Shown here piece by piece: positions 7,501 to 16,944 of a DNA stretch of 64,000 bases; the first letter of the stretch is position 1; every line of letters starts with the position of its first letter. The notes under the pieces are model-generated. The model was not told where the DNA came from, did no database searches, and saw nothing but the letters and a program-made list of their open reading frames with translations. The position numbers and the translations under genes were made by a program. This stretch comes from Vulcanimicrobiota bacterium. GTDB lineage: Bacteria; Vulcanimicrobiota; Vulcanimicrobiia; Vulcanimicrobiales; Vulcanimicrobiaceae. The stretch covers positions 1-64,000 of the forward strand of contig DAIDGX010000005.1 in the NCBI GenBank assembly GCA_027452165.1, in the 5' to 3' direction.

Positions 7501-8505
7501 GTGAGAGCGAGCGTCGGCGTGTTAGCTCTGGCATTTTGTGCCGGCTGCGCGAGCACGCCCCCCTATCGGGGAGTCCACTTTGGCGACGTGATGGGTCCGC
7601 CATCCGTCGCCAAAGCGGGTATGACTGCCTTTGCGGCCGACCGCCTCGATCAGATCGCCGGCCCCTTCAACCAGATCTCGTGCGCAAAATGCCACGGCGT
7701 CCCAAGCCTGGGTGGCACGCAGCCCGATTGGAGCGACTTCGTCATGCGCACGAAGGTCGCGGGGCATCTACAGCCCTACCCGCGCTACCACGTCGTGCAC
7801 GGCATGGTACGGCCGCGCCCGCTGCCGCCGTGGTACTTCTTGCGGCGACCGCAACCGCTCTACGGCATCGGACTGCTGCAAGCGGTACCCGCATCGGAAC
7901 TACGCCGCATCGCCGCCGCCGAACCGGCGAAACACCGCGGACGCCTTGCGGTGTTGCCCGACGGTACCATCGGCCGGTTCGGCTGGAAAGGCGACGTCCC
8001 GACGGTGCTACGGTTCGTCGCAGCCGCATTTGCCGGCGAAACGGGTGTGCCGCATGCGAAGGATATCCCGGCGGTTGCCGATTTTATCACCCGGCTCGCG
8101 CCGCCGCCGGGCGACCGCAGCCCAACCGATCGCGCCGGCCGTTCGCTCTTCGGGCAGATCGGATGCGCCGATTGTCACCGCCCATCGCTACGCATCGGGA
8201 GCTTCGCGCCCATGCCCGCGCTCGATGGGAGCCGCATCGATCCCTATACCGACGAGCTTTTGCACGATATGGGGCCCGCCGAAGCCGACGTACCGCAGGG
8301 CGCCGCGCGCGCGTCGGAGTTCATTACCGCACCGCTCTGGGGCGTCACGCGCATCGGACCGCCCTACATGCACGACGGCCGCGCGATGTCCTTACAGCAA
8401 GCGATCGAATCGCATGGTGGCCAAGCCGCCGACACCGTTCGCGCGTATCGCGCGCTCACGGCCACGCAGCGCGCAGCGCTGCTACGTTTCTTGCAATCGC
8501 TGTAA
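7501..8505 (+). CDS. Di-heme c-type cytochrome lipoprotein (DUF1111-like di-heme oxidoreductase)
   Basis: A 334-residue protein with two heme c sites, CAKCH (61-65) and CADCH (222-226), and a lipobox at about Cys16 (LALAFCAGC). After the second site come family elements IGxFAPMPALDG, LHDMG and an APLWGVTR-IGPPYMHDGR block close to the end. Family members are periplasmic di-heme proteins, some called thiol oxidoreductases. The GTG start follows a G-rich stretch and is chosen because it begins the signal peptide. It sits just before a CuA-type cupredoxin, so an electron-transfer link is plausible. Confidence 0.85.
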   Translation: MRASVGVLALAFCAGCASTPPYRGVHFGDVMGPPSVAKAGMTAFAADRLDQIAGPFNQISCAKCHGVPSLGGTQPDWSDFVMRTKVAGHLQPYPRYHVVHGMVRPRPLPPWYFLRRPQPLYGIGLLQAVPASELRRIAAAEPAKHRGRLAVLPDGTIGRFGWKGDVPTVLRFVAAAFAGETGVPHAKDIPAVADFITRLAPPPGDRSPTDRAGRSLFGQIGCADCHRPSLRIGSFAPMPALDGSRIDPYTDELLHDMGPAEADVPQGAARASEFITAPLWGVTRIGPPYMHDGRAMSLQQAIESHGGQAADTVRAYRALTATQRAALLRFLQSL

Positions 8506-8606
8506 ACGTACCCCCCGGACCTCTACTTAGGTCGCAACTCAACTTCATACTCAAAAGTTCTCGGGACGTTCACACCGCGTTCAAGGCCCGCGATTATGCT
8601 GTGCAC

Positions 8607-8972
8607 ATGAAACGCTTTCTTGCAATCGCCACCGTATGTGCCCTCACCCTCCTGTTCGGCGCCTCGTCGATTCCGGCATCGGCATCGGACGCACCGCAAG
8701 TCTTCACCATCAACGCCTCGGCTACGACGCTCTTCACGCCCGATCAGATCACGGTTCACGCGGGGCAACCCGTCGAACTCAAGTTGGTCGGAAAAGACGG
8801 CGTGCATGAGATCGCTTCGAGCGAACTCGGCATCCCGAGCACGCTGATCACTCCGGGAAGCACAAAGACCGTTACGTTCACGCCGGCCAAAGCGGGCACG
8901 TACACGCTGCATTGCCTGATTCCGTGCGGACCGGGCCACACCAAGATGGCGATCACGATCAAAGTTATCTAA
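8607..8972 (+). CDS. Secreted cupredoxin with a CuA-type site
   Basis: A 121-residue exported protein with a signal peptide to about residue 27 and one cupredoxin domain. The metal site matches the binuclear CuA centre of cytochrome oxidase subunit II: His67, then Cys103-x3-Cys107-x3-His111-x2-Met114 (CLIPCGPGHTKM). No transmembrane helices or oxidase subunits are encoded nearby, so it looks like a soluble CuA domain. It lies 101 bp after the di-heme cytochrome gene and is followed by a strong terminator. It may pass electrons to or from that cytochrome; single-copper (type 1) binding is less likely because two cysteines are present. Confidence 0.82.
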   Translation: MKRFLAIATVCALTLLFGASSIPASASDAPQVFTINASATTLFTPDQITVHAGQPVELKLVGKDGVHEIASSELGIPSTLITPGSTKTVTFTPAKAGTYTLHCLIPCGPGHTKMAITIKVI

Positions 8973-9010
8973 TCCAACGACCTCCACAATAGTCGCATCA
9001 CCTCAGAAAA

Positions 9011-9043
9011 AACGAGGCGGCAACAGCCGCCTCGTTTTCTTTT
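9011..9043 (+). terminator. Rho-independent terminator (bidirectional)
   Basis: An 11-bp perfect stem (AACGAGGCGGC / GCCGCCTCGTT) with an AACA loop is followed by TTTTCTTTT and preceded by an A-run. It can therefore stop both the cupredoxin transcript and the converging metalloprotease transcript. Confidence 0.92.
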
Positions 9044-9100
9044 CGCACCTTCGCAACATCTCGCGAGCGGCTTATTGGTAGCCAAGCGCGCTCCTCCGTG

Positions 9101-11572
9101 CTACTTCACGTGCATCGCAACCTTGATCTCCCGCACGAGTGCGCCGAGGTGCGCCTCGCTGACGGCATCGTGCGGAGCCGACATCGCTGATGATGCATCG
9201 CGCGCGATGCGCAGCAAAGCGCTTTGCGCAAGGGCTTGCGCATCCGACGGCGTTCCGGCCAACGGCTTCGTCGCAAGCGTCACCAAACGCGACACGTACG
9301 ACGCCTGGAGGTTGCGCGAGATCAGCGGAATCGAGCGCATGCGGATGTTCGCGAAGATTCCATCGTGCAACCAATTGAAGAGATCGGCCATGCTCATCGT
9401 CGGCACCGTCGCTTCCAACGGATTATCGTCGATGCGTTGCAGAACGAGCGGTTTGAACAGATAGTTCACTGCCGACATCTGCTCGGCGTTGATCTCCTCA
9501 GCAAACGGGAAATCGTGACGTTTGGGCGGATCGTACGCCCATAACGGCAGGTTCCCGTAGCCGTCCCAACTGGTGTAACTGTAGCCCGACCACTCCGAAT
9601 AGCGGAGGCGATCGAGGGTCGTTGCCGGGACATCGAGCGCGTTTGGATTGAAGAGATCTGCGTCGAGCATCTTCATCGCGCGCTGTTCGGTGGCAAGTGG
9701 CACCGGAACGATCGGCGGCTGTGCGCCGGGATCGCCTGCGTGTGCCCACGACAGGTACTGACCGCCCAGGTAATGGGCCGATACCGTCGCGCAGTGCTCG
9801 TACGAGCCCACCATCCGCGCGAAGATCATGCGCTCTTCGTCGAAGGCGTGACCCGGCCGGGGCCAATAACGATTGAGCGCCGCGATCTGCGTGCGATACA
9901 TCTGCATCTGCACGCCGCACCACGCAAGCGGATCGTTCGTTAACATCCCCGTCTCCACGCGCGGGTCGGCTGCGTGGCCGCTCGCGTAATCCACGTCCTC
10001 ATCCGAGGCATAGCGCGTCCACGGGTTCGACCAGCCTTCGGCCCACTTTCGCAACGTTGGGACCTCTTGCTCGGGCGTCTTCGCGCCCGGGATGTTGGCG
10101 TATCCCCACTTAATCGCGTAATAGTCGTATGGACCGATCGTCGTCTGGAAATATTCCCCTTGTTTATAGGGTTGCGGCCAAAGGTTGAGTGGAGCATACT
10201 CCATCACGCTCGAGGCCACACCGTGCGCGCGCGTGAACGACATGCTCTGCAACTCCGCCGCGGTGTAAGCTTCATGGCCGATGAAGTTGTGTTGCATGCC
10301 GAGGTTATGTCCCATCTCGTGCACGATTGCCGCAAAGATCGCGTCGTGCATGAATTGCGCCGGAACCGGATCGGTGGTGCGACCATAACGAACCGGATCG
10401 ACCATATATTTCCAGGTCAGGCGCGGCCCCATTCCCTCGACCGCCGAGACCAATATCCCCGTGCGAATCTCTTCGCCCGTCATCGGGTTGAAGAGCGTCT
10501 GCGAATCGGCGCCGAAACTCGGATACGTTTCGTTCAACCACCGAATTACGTTGTAACGGAAGTCGTCCGGATCCCAGTTGGGATCGTTCGGCTGGTCGCG
10601 CACTTGTAGCGCATCCAGAATGCCGATCCGCTTGAAAGCCTTATTCCATTCGAGCACGGCATCGCGGATCGCTGGACGATACTCTTTGGGAACCGAGTTG
10701 TCGATGTAAAGCACCATCGGGTGACGCGCTTTTGATGGGTGGTTGGGATCGGCTGGATCGAAGTTCCAGCGCACGATATACGGCAGCTGACGCACCTCGC
10801 GCGTATCGGTAGAGAAATCGATGTAGATGTCGTCGTAAAGACCTATACGATCGTCCATCAAACGCGGCCGATAGTCGTCTTTCGGCAGTTGCACAAAGTT
10901 ATATACCACGCGAATCTGCACGCGACGCGCGTCGGGCGCGGCATCGAATTTATGCTTTTCGCTCGTGTTCCATGTCTGCGAGACCGTGATCACGTCATTC
11001 TCCGGGAATGCCTTCACGTGATCGAAGAACGAGAGCGCCGGGTCCAAGCGATATGTTTTTCCGGCCGGCGAATCGGCGAGAATGTTGTGCACGTCGAGGT
11101 TGTCGCCAAGCAGCGACGAGAGATTGAAAATCACGTGCCCGTTACTCGAGTCCTCGGCGACAATCTTTCCAATTCCGACGACCGAATCCGGGAAACTCCC
11201 TGCATCGGCCACGAGCGCCGACGCGCTGTTTCCCGGATGCGCATACCAATTGCGCCAAATCATCACGATCTCGTTACCGCGCCGCTCGAAACGTAACACC
11301 TGCGTGGGGAGATAGTCGGTGTCACCCCACCAAAGCGGCCCTTGTCCAATGCCGTTGCCCGGCACAATAGTCTCGAGAAAATCGGTGTCGAGCTGGTTGG
11401 GCGCCAGTTCCATGTAGGTGCCGTCGCCCTTCTGCCAGATCGGGAAAAGACCGCGGTGAACCGTGGCGGAAGCGGTGAACGACGCGTAGGTATCTGCGGC
11501 GCGGGCATGGCCGGCTGCCGCTCCAAAGCACAGTGCTGCACCAAGCGCAGCGGTAAGGATCGTGCGTTTCAT
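9101..11572 (-). CDS. Secreted zinc-dependent metalloprotease (DUF4953/DUF5117-type)
   Basis: An 823-residue exported protease with a signal peptide ending near GHARAAD. The zinc site HEMGHNLGMQH (about residue 418) is the metzincin consensus HExxHxxGxxH, and SVMEY about 35 residues later is the Met-turn. The N-terminal half carries the FFDHVKAFPEN and RWNFDPADPN blocks seen in the large DUF5117/DUF4953 family. The ATG at 11572 starts the signal peptide. The gene is transcribed toward the shared terminator at 9011-9043. Substrate unknown. Confidence 0.9.
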   Translation of the reverse strand: MKRTILTAALGAALCFGAAAGHARAADTYASFTASATVHRGLFPIWQKGDGTYMELAPNQLDTDFLETIVPGNGIGQGPLWWGDTDYLPTQVLRFERRGNEIVMIWRNWYAHPGNSASALVADAGSFPDSVVGIGKIVAEDSSNGHVIFNLSSLLGDNLDVHNILADSPAGKTYRLDPALSFFDHVKAFPENDVITVSQTWNTSEKHKFDAAPDARRVQIRVVYNFVQLPKDDYRPRLMDDRIGLYDDIYIDFSTDTREVRQLPYIVRWNFDPADPNHPSKARHPMVLYIDNSVPKEYRPAIRDAVLEWNKAFKRIGILDALQVRDQPNDPNWDPDDFRYNVIRWLNETYPSFGADSQTLFNPMTGEEIRTGILVSAVEGMGPRLTWKYMVDPVRYGRTTDPVPAQFMHDAIFAAIVHEMGHNLGMQHNFIGHEAYTAAELQSMSFTRAHGVASSVMEYAPLNLWPQPYKQGEYFQTTIGPYDYYAIKWGYANIPGAKTPEQEVPTLRKWAEGWSNPWTRYASDEDVDYASGHAADPRVETGMLTNDPLAWCGVQMQMYRTQIAALNRYWPRPGHAFDEERMIFARMVGSYEHCATVSAHYLGGQYLSWAHAGDPGAQPPIVPVPLATEQRAMKMLDADLFNPNALDVPATTLDRLRYSEWSGYSYTSWDGYGNLPLWAYDPPKRHDFPFAEEINAEQMSAVNYLFKPLVLQRIDDNPLEATVPTMSMADLFNWLHDGIFANIRMRSIPLISRNLQASYVSRLVTLATKPLAGTPSDAQALAQSALLRIARDASSAMSAPHDAVSEAHLGALVREIKVAMHVK

Positions 11573-11657
11573 CCAGCAAGCGTTCGCCGGGTTTTCGGGC
11601 CGCTCTTGCATTGTATCGACGGGAACCGAGCGCCCGGCGGCGTATGGCGGTCTCTCA

Positions 11658-12911
11658 ATGAAGATTGGGGATATCATCGGCGGCTTCGAACGCCCGTTCT
11701 GGATCGCGAACTTCAGCGAGATCTTCGAGCGCCTTTCGTACTACGCCGTCTTTTCGACACTCGCACTCTACCTCAACCAGACTCTGCATTTCCCGAATGC
11801 CGAGGCAGCGAGCCTGAGCGGCCTCTTCGGCGGAGCCGTGTGGGTGATGGCGATCTTCGGCGGGGCGCTCGCCGATCGCATCGGGTTCCGGCGCGCGCTC
11901 TCGTCGGCCTATTTCATCCTCACGCTTGCGTACTTCATGGTCGGCTCGATCGGCGCGCCGTGGCTCGCACCGGTGCGCTCGGTCGTGCCGCTCGGTCTCC
12001 TCGCGGGCTTGATCCTCTTTCTACCCGCGCTCGGCGTGGCGCTCGTGAAGCCGTCGGTCGTCGGTACCACCGCACGCTCGTCGCGCGAAAACGTGCGCTC
12101 GATCGGATACTCGATCTATTACACGATGGTGAACATCGGCAGCACCGCGGGGCCGCTCGTTGCAGGATGGCTGCATGCCCATTTGCCGCCGCAGGACGTG
12201 TTCATGGTCGCCGCGCTCGGCGTCTTCGCCATGTTCTTCGTCGTGCTCGCATTCTTTCGCGAGCCGCGCGCCGACGCCAAAGCCGCAGCCACGTCATCCG
12301 GCACGACGTTGCGTAACTTCGGGACCGTGGTCAAGAATTGGCGTTTTCTGCTCTTCCTCGTAATCTTCTCCGGATATTGGATCGTCTATTGGCAACAGTT
12401 CCTCATCCTGCCGCTCTACCTGCACAATTTCGTTGATCCGAACGCCCCCACGGCGCAGATTCTCAGCATCGATCCCCTTATGGTGATCCTGCTTACGGTC
12501 GCGATCAACGCGTTGACGCGGCGCATTCCATCGTTCGCCGCGCTCACCCTCGGAACGCTGATCACGTCGGTGAGCTGGCTTGCGCTCGTCGTGCATCCGA
12601 GCGTGCCGATGGCCGTCGTTGCGCTCGTCGTTCTCGCGATCGGCGAGATCGTGCAATCGCCCCGTTACTACGAGTACGTCTCGCGCTTGGCGCCGCCCGG
12701 CCAGCAAGGTACGTATATGGGGTTCGCGTTCTTGCCGATCGGCATCGGTTCGCTCGTCGGCGGCGTCTTCGGCGGCACGCTGCTCGCTCGCTTCGCGCAC
12801 GATCCTGCGACCGTCTGGCTCGTCGTCGTTGCGACCGGCATCGTCACGACGCTGCTGCTCTTCCTCTACGATCGAGTGTTGAAACCGGCAAACGCTGCAC
12901 CCGGGTTGTGA
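11658..12911 (+). CDS. POT/PTR-family proton-dependent peptide transporter
   Basis: A 417-residue major facilitator with about 12 hydrophobic segments. FSEIFERLSYYAVFSTLALYL near the N-terminus carries the ExxER-type motif that couples proton binding in POT transporters, and the GxxADRxGxRR loop follows the second helix. It likely imports di/tripeptides or related solutes. It is divergent from the metalloprotease (85 bp apart), so an extracellular-protein-breakdown plus peptide-uptake pairing is possible. A small secreted-protein gene follows immediately. Confidence 0.85.
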   Translation: MKIGDIIGGFERPFWIANFSEIFERLSYYAVFSTLALYLNQTLHFPNAEAASLSGLFGGAVWVMAIFGGALADRIGFRRALSSAYFILTLAYFMVGSIGAPWLAPVRSVVPLGLLAGLILFLPALGVALVKPSVVGTTARSSRENVRSIGYSIYYTMVNIGSTAGPLVAGWLHAHLPPQDVFMVAALGVFAMFFVVLAFFREPRADAKAAATSSGTTLRNFGTVVKNWRFLLFLVIFSGYWIVYWQQFLILPLYLHNFVDPNAPTAQILSIDPLMVILLTVAINALTRRIPSFAALTLGTLITSVSWLALVVHPSVPMAVVALVVLAIGEIVQSPRYYEYVSRLAPPGQQGTYMGFAFLPIGIGSLVGGVFGGTLLARFAHDPATVWLVVVATGIVTTLLLFLYDRVLKPANAAPGL

Positions 12912-12916
12912 TTACT

Positions 12917-13354
12917 ATGAAACGTCTCCAGCATCGCATCGGGGCGTTGCTGCTGGCCGCCGTGGCGCTCGGCGCGCTCGCCGGCCGTGCCGACGCCATC
13001 AGCGAAAACGCCATCGTCCGCAACGTTCCCTACGTCATCGCCTTCAAGCCGATGTATTCGGGCACCGTCCCCTTCACCGGCGTGATGAAGCTAACGTTCA
13101 ACAACGGCATCGTAAGCGGAACGTATACCGACGATTCGATCAAGCCCGGGGGTCCCTTCGCCAATCGGCGCAACGTGTACGTCAGCGGGGGCATCAGCGG
13201 CCAGCGCATCGATTTTACGATCGGACCGATCGGATTCCACGGTATCTTCTACGGGAACACGATTGCCGGAAGCGCCATCATCCGAGGACGGATATACGAG
13301 TTCGAAGCCCAACGCGGCATGCCCGGCCACAAGATGACCGATAGGCCGACGTAG
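12917..13354 (+). CDS. Small secreted protein of unknown function
   Basis: A 145-residue protein with a Sec signal (MKRLQHRIGALLLAAVALGALAGRADA) and a beta-rich mature part with repeated glycine strands (YSGTVPFTGVMKLTF, NNGIVSGTY, GFHGIFYGNTIAGSA). This alternation resembles small lipocalin-like or barrel-like secreted proteins, but no family is recognised. A GTG at 12908 overlapping the transporter stop is also in frame. It is probably co-transcribed with the transporter and converges end to end with the Gre-factor gene. Confidence 0.7.
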   Translation: MKRLQHRIGALLLAAVALGALAGRADAISENAIVRNVPYVIAFKPMYSGTVPFTGVMKLTFNNGIVSGTYTDDSIKPGGPFANRRNVYVSGGISGQRIDFTIGPIGFHGIFYGNTIAGSAIIRGRIYEFEAQRGMPGHKMTDRPT

Positions 13355-13792
13355 TTAGAAACGTCGAATCTCTTCGATCGTGTAGGTGATGGAGCCGGCG
13401 GGGCGCGCAACGGCGACGCGATCGCCGACGCGGTGATCGGTAACCGCCTTGGCGATTGGCGACTGCCAACTGATCGTGCCGCTTGCGGGTTCGGCTTCGT
13501 CCTCACCGACGATGCGCACGGTGAGCTGCGCGCCTTTAGCATCACGCAGCACCACGGTCGCTCCAAACTCCACAACACCGCGGGTATGTGAAGTTGGCTC
13601 GACCACGATGGCGCTCGCAAGGCGCTCGGTGTAGTAGCGCGCGGCGCGCTCATCGCCGTCCGCCTCAGCGTACGCGAGCGCCTCGCGGAGCAACCTTTGC
13701 CCGCGAGGCGTCACGTAGTTCGGCGCGTCGCTGACCGGCCGTGCGAGCAGCGGTTCGGGGCCCTCGTGCTCCTTGACGAAGGCTCGACTCAT
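13355..13792 (-). CDS. GreA/GreB-family elongation factor, GreB-like
   Basis: A 145-residue protein starting MSRAFVKE, as in many GreB-type factors. A short N-terminal helical part (about 32-62) is followed by the C-terminal FKBP-like domain (GATVVLRDAKG, VGEDEAEP, ISWQSPIAKA, HRVGDRVAV). Gre factors enter the RNA polymerase secondary channel and stimulate transcript cleavage. The coiled coil here is shorter and lacks an obvious DE pair at its tip, so it may be a regulatory Gre-like paralogue. Its ATG overlaps the DUF302 gene stop (ATGA), implying one operon. Confidence 0.8.
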   Translation of the reverse strand: MSRAFVKEHEGPEPLLARPVSDAPNYVTPRGQRLLREALAYAEADGDERAARYYTERLASAIVVEPTSHTRGVVEFGATVVLRDAKGAQLTVRIVGEDEAEPASGTISWQSPIAKAVTDHRVGDRVAVARPAGSITYTIEEIRRF

Positions 13793-14187
13793 ACCCGAGC
13801 GGTGTCGATCGCTGCAAGGGCGTCGCGCATCCGCTTGTTCACGTCTGCGGCGACCGGATGCAATTGTGCGTTCCCGGTGACGCCGAGCATCGCCTCGGCG
13901 TCGATGGCCATCACCTCGGTGTGGTCGCCGCGCTTGGCGACCACCACGTTACAGGGCAGCAGCAAGCCGAGTTCCGGCTCATGCTGGAGTGCCTGATAGG
14001 CGAGTTGTGGATTGCAAGCCCCGAGAATGACGTAGGACTCCATCTCGGCGCCGATCTTCTCACGCATGGTCTTGGCGACGTCGATCTCGCAGAGCACGCC
14101 GAAGCCCTGCTCTTTGAGCGCCGCCTTCGCGCGTTCAACGGCCTCATCGAACGAAAGCGCAGTGGAAATGCTCGTCCCGTACTTCAT
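13789..14187 (-). CDS. DUF302-domain protein
   Basis: A 132-residue cytoplasmic protein with the DUF302 pattern: SFDEAVERAKAALKEQGFGVL, EIDVAKTMREKIG, YVILGACNPQLAYQAL and LLLPCNVVV. The conserved Cys residues (ACNP, PCNV) are kept. GGAG is well placed before the ATG. The biochemical role of DUF302 is unknown. The gene is downstream of the Hsp20 gene and overlaps the Gre-factor gene, suggesting a small stress operon. Confidence 0.88.
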   Translation of the reverse strand: MKYGTSISTALSFDEAVERAKAALKEQGFGVLCEIDVAKTMREKIGAEMESYVILGACNPQLAYQALQHEPELGLLLPCNVVVAKRGDHTEVMAIDAEAMLGVTGNAQLHPVAADVNKRMRDALAAIDTARV

Positions 14188-14248
14188 GCCTCTTCTCTCC
14201 TTCGCTCTGCTAGAACACTCCGGCGCCGCCGTAAGGTTACCTGCGTGG

Positions 14249-14677
14249 CTATTTGGCCGCAACCGCGATCTTCCGATTGGCAATCGGTTTCATCGGGCTG
14301 GCCGTTACGGTCAACAGGCCGTTCTCCACCTTTGCCGCGACCGAGGCCGGGTCGATCTCCTGCGGCAGGGCCATGGAGCGTACGAACGACCCGCGCCGTA
14401 TCTCGCGACGGTGGTAGTTCACGTCGTCTTCGGTCATTTTCTGCTCGTGGGTGCCGCTTACGGTGATGATGCCGTTATTGGCTTCCACCTCGATCTCGTC
14501 ACTCCGATACCCCGGGACGGCAAGCTCTGCATAAAACGTACCGTTCCTTTCGTACAAATCGAGCGCAGGTAACGCTGGAAATTCGATCGCGAACGGTTGG
14601 TTCCAATCGCTCCAGAAGCGGTCGAATACCGTGTCGATGTCGCTGCGCACCGCAGTGCGGATGCTCGGTGATGTCAT
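14249..14677 (-). CDS. Small heat-shock protein (Hsp20, alpha-crystallin domain)
   Basis: A 142-residue ATP-independent holdase. The alpha-crystallin domain runs from about residue 36 (LPALDLYERNG) to 128, with YAELAVPGY, ITVSG and the conserved VENGLLTVT strand. A GAGGAG site lies directly upstream of the ATG. The C-terminal tail (KPIANRKIAVAAK) lacks a clean IxI motif but has IAV. It is first in a run with the DUF302 and Gre-like genes. Confidence 0.92.
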   Translation of the reverse strand: MTSPSIRTAVRSDIDTVFDRFWSDWNQPFAIEFPALPALDLYERNGTFYAELAVPGYRSDEIEVEANNGIITVSGTHEQKMTEDDVNYHRREIRRGSFVRSMALPQEIDPASVAAKVENGLLTVTASPMKPIANRKIAVAAK

Positions 14678-14763
14678 GTTCTTCTCCTCGTTCAGATGAC
14701 GGTCCCGGCGCATCTTAGCGTATTGCGACAGCATGAGTATCGAAGGAAGACGGCACGAAGAAC

Positions 14764-16101
14764 TTACGTCGCGACGCGAATCTCTTCGAGCATTTCGTGT
14801 TTCGTCTCGGGAACCGCACGCGCAACGAAAACGATCGTCACCACGCATAGCGTCGCGTACACCGCAAAGGTGAGCGGGCGGCCGAGTCGCTCGATCATCG
14901 TTAAAAAGAATTGCGACACGAAAAAATTCGCAGCCCAGTTCGCAAGCGTGCACAAGCTCATGCCGAGCCCGCGTGCCTGAAGCGGAAATATCTCCGAAAT
15001 GAGCAACCAGACGATCGGTCCAAGACTGTATGCAAACGACCCGACGTACATCATCGTCGCCACAAGCGCGATTGCCGCAAGCGCTCCATGCAGGTTCGGT
15101 TGTGAAAAAGCAAACGCGAGAGCGGCAAGTGATATTCCCATTCCGGCGCATCCCGCGTAGAGCAGTGGCTTGCGCCCAACGCCATCGACGAAGAAAATCG
15201 CGACCAATGTCAAGAGCACGTTCACGACGCCGACCGCGGCCGTCGCAAGGATCGATGCCTCGTTCGATCCGATCCCGGCCATTTGAAAGATGCGCGGCCC
15301 GTAATAGATAACGGTGTTGATGCCTGTTACCTGTTGTAAGAACGCAAGCGCCACGCCGACGAAGAGTGCGGCTCGCGCGGTAGGCGACGCAAGCGCGGCG
15401 AATCCGCCCTTCTTTACCGCTAAGCTTGCGACGATCGATCGTTCCTCGTCATCAATCTGTGCGCCGCCTGCAATGTTCCGCAATTCGTCACGCGCATCAT
15501 CGACGCGACCGATCTTGAAAAGGAATCTCGGGCTCTCCGGCAAGAGCGTCATCCCCACGATAAGGATGAGCGACGGAACAACGGCAAGGCCAAGCATCCA
15601 GCGCCACGCGCCTGACGCCGCAAGCGCGTAGTCAAGCAGAAACGCTGCGAGGATCCCGATCGTGATCGCGAACTGGTAGAGCGAAACGAGCGCGCCGCGC
15701 ACGTTTGGTGGAGCAACTTCCGAGATATAAAGCGGCGCCACGACCGAACTGAAGCCAATCGCTATCCCGACGATCGAACGCGCCACGAGCAAGACAACGA
15801 TCGAGGGTGCAAACGCCGAGAGCAGCGCTCCCGCTCCGAAGATCACGCCCGCGGCAAGTAGCGTCATTCGGCGTCCGATACGATCGGCAAGCGTACCGGC
15901 GACCGCCGACCCGGCGATCGCTCCGAGCAGCACGATGCTCACCGTAAACGCTTGTAGGGCGGTCGAGAGCCCAAAATCGCGCGTCACGAAAAGCACCGCG
16001 CCAGAGATGACGCCGGTGTCGTAGCCGAAGAGGAGGCCGCCGAGCGCGGCTACGGAGGCTACCAAGAAAACAAACGGTCTCACGACGAGCGCATTTGTCA
16101 C
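14764..16101 (-). CDS. Sugar-porter-family MFS transporter
   Basis: A 445-residue protein with 12 hydrophobic segments and sugar-porter signatures: GGLLFGYDTGVISGA in helix 1, DRIGRR between helices 2 and 3, PESPRFL before the central loop, QQVTGINTVIYY in helix 7, and PETKHEMLEEI at the end. It probably moves a sugar or polyol with H+. No ATG precedes helix 1; the GTG at 16101 gives the usual family length, and longer in-frame extensions would run into the divergent hydrolase gene. Confidence 0.9.
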   Translation of the reverse strand: MTNALVVRPFVFLVASVAALGGLLFGYDTGVISGAVLFVTRDFGLSTALQAFTVSIVLLGAIAGSAVAGTLADRIGRRMTLLAAGVIFGAGALLSAFAPSIVVLLVARSIVGIAIGFSSVVAPLYISEVAPPNVRGALVSLYQFAITIGILAAFLLDYALAASGAWRWMLGLAVVPSLILIVGMTLLPESPRFLFKIGRVDDARDELRNIAGGAQIDDEERSIVASLAVKKGGFAALASPTARAALFVGVALAFLQQVTGINTVIYYGPRIFQMAGIGSNEASILATAAVGVVNVLLTLVAIFFVDGVGRKPLLYAGCAGMGISLAALAFAFSQPNLHGALAAIALVATMMYVGSFAYSLGPIVWLLISEIFPLQARGLGMSLCTLANWAANFFVSQFFLTMIERLGRPLTFAVYATLCVVTIVFVARAVPETKHEMLEEIRVAT

Positions 16102-16122
16102 CTCGCGCCGAATGACCCGCCG

Positions 16123-16944
16123 ATGGGTTTGGAATCCGCGGCCGCATACGCGGCCAAACACGCACCACATGCATTGCTCGTGGCGCACGGCGAGCGAGTC
16201 CTCTACGAGGCATACGATGACGGCTACGATGCGCAGCGTCCCCACGCGCTCTATTCGGGAACGAAAAGCTTTTGGGGTATAGCCGCACTTGCCGCAGAGC
16301 GTGAGGGCCTGATCGATCTCGACGAGCCGATCGCGGCTAAACTCCCGGCCTGCGCGAACGATGCGCGCTCGGGCGTCACGCCCCGGATGCTGCTTCAGAT
16401 GATCGCCGGATACGGCTTCGGTGGCCTCGGCAACACGGTCCCCACCTATGAACGCGCGCTCGATATCATGCTCAAAGAGGCGCCCGGGAGCACGTTTACC
16501 TATGGTGGGATACCTCTCCAGGTGTTTGGCGCGTATTTTGCGCGCGCGCTCGCCCACCGCGACCTCACGCCGCACGCGTATCTTGCGCAGACGATCCTTG
16601 TGCCGGCTCGCGTCGAGATCGGCACGTGGCGCACGCTCAAGGACGGCGCGCATCCGCTGCCGACCGGGGCGGCGCTTACCGCTCGCGCGTGGCTCGCATA
16701 CGGCCGCTTCGTCATGCGCCATCGGGATGCATACGCCGAGGCGTTCATCGGCTCGAAGCCCAACCCGCGATACGGTCTATGCTGGTGGCTCGGTGCGGCG
16801 GGCGCGCCGAACGATTGCGTTTACGCCAGCGGTTCGGGCGGGCAGGCGATGTACCTCGTGCCGTCAGCGGACCTCGTCATCGTGCATTTCGGGGCAAGCG
16901 CCTCATTTAAGCACGAGACGTTTCTCAAACGCTACTTCGACTGA
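16123..16944 (+). CDS. Serine hydrolase, beta-lactamase/class C-like fold
   Basis: A 273-residue protein with the SxxK motif SGTK at about residue 45 (ALYSGTKSFWG), the first catalytic motif of class C beta-lactamases, DD-peptidases and related esterases, followed by AALAAEREGLIDLDEPI. Later GLCWWLG and ASGSGGQAMYLVP correspond to the C-terminal part with the HxG-like strand. No signal peptide is present, so it is probably cytoplasmic. It is shorter than classic class C enzymes. It is divergent from the sugar transporter by 21 bp and its 3' end overlaps the HD gene by 20 bp. Confidence 0.8.
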   Translation: MGLESAAAYAAKHAPHALLVAHGERVLYEAYDDGYDAQRPHALYSGTKSFWGIAALAAEREGLIDLDEPIAAKLPACANDARSGVTPRMLLQMIAGYGFGGLGNTVPTYERALDIMLKEAPGSTFTYGGIPLQVFGAYFARALAHRDLTPHAYLAQTILVPARVEIGTWRTLKDGAHPLPTGAALTARAWLAYGRFVMRHRDAYAEAFIGSKPNPRYGLCWWLGAAGAPNDCVYASGSGGQAMYLVPSADLVIVHFGASASFKHETFLKRYFD

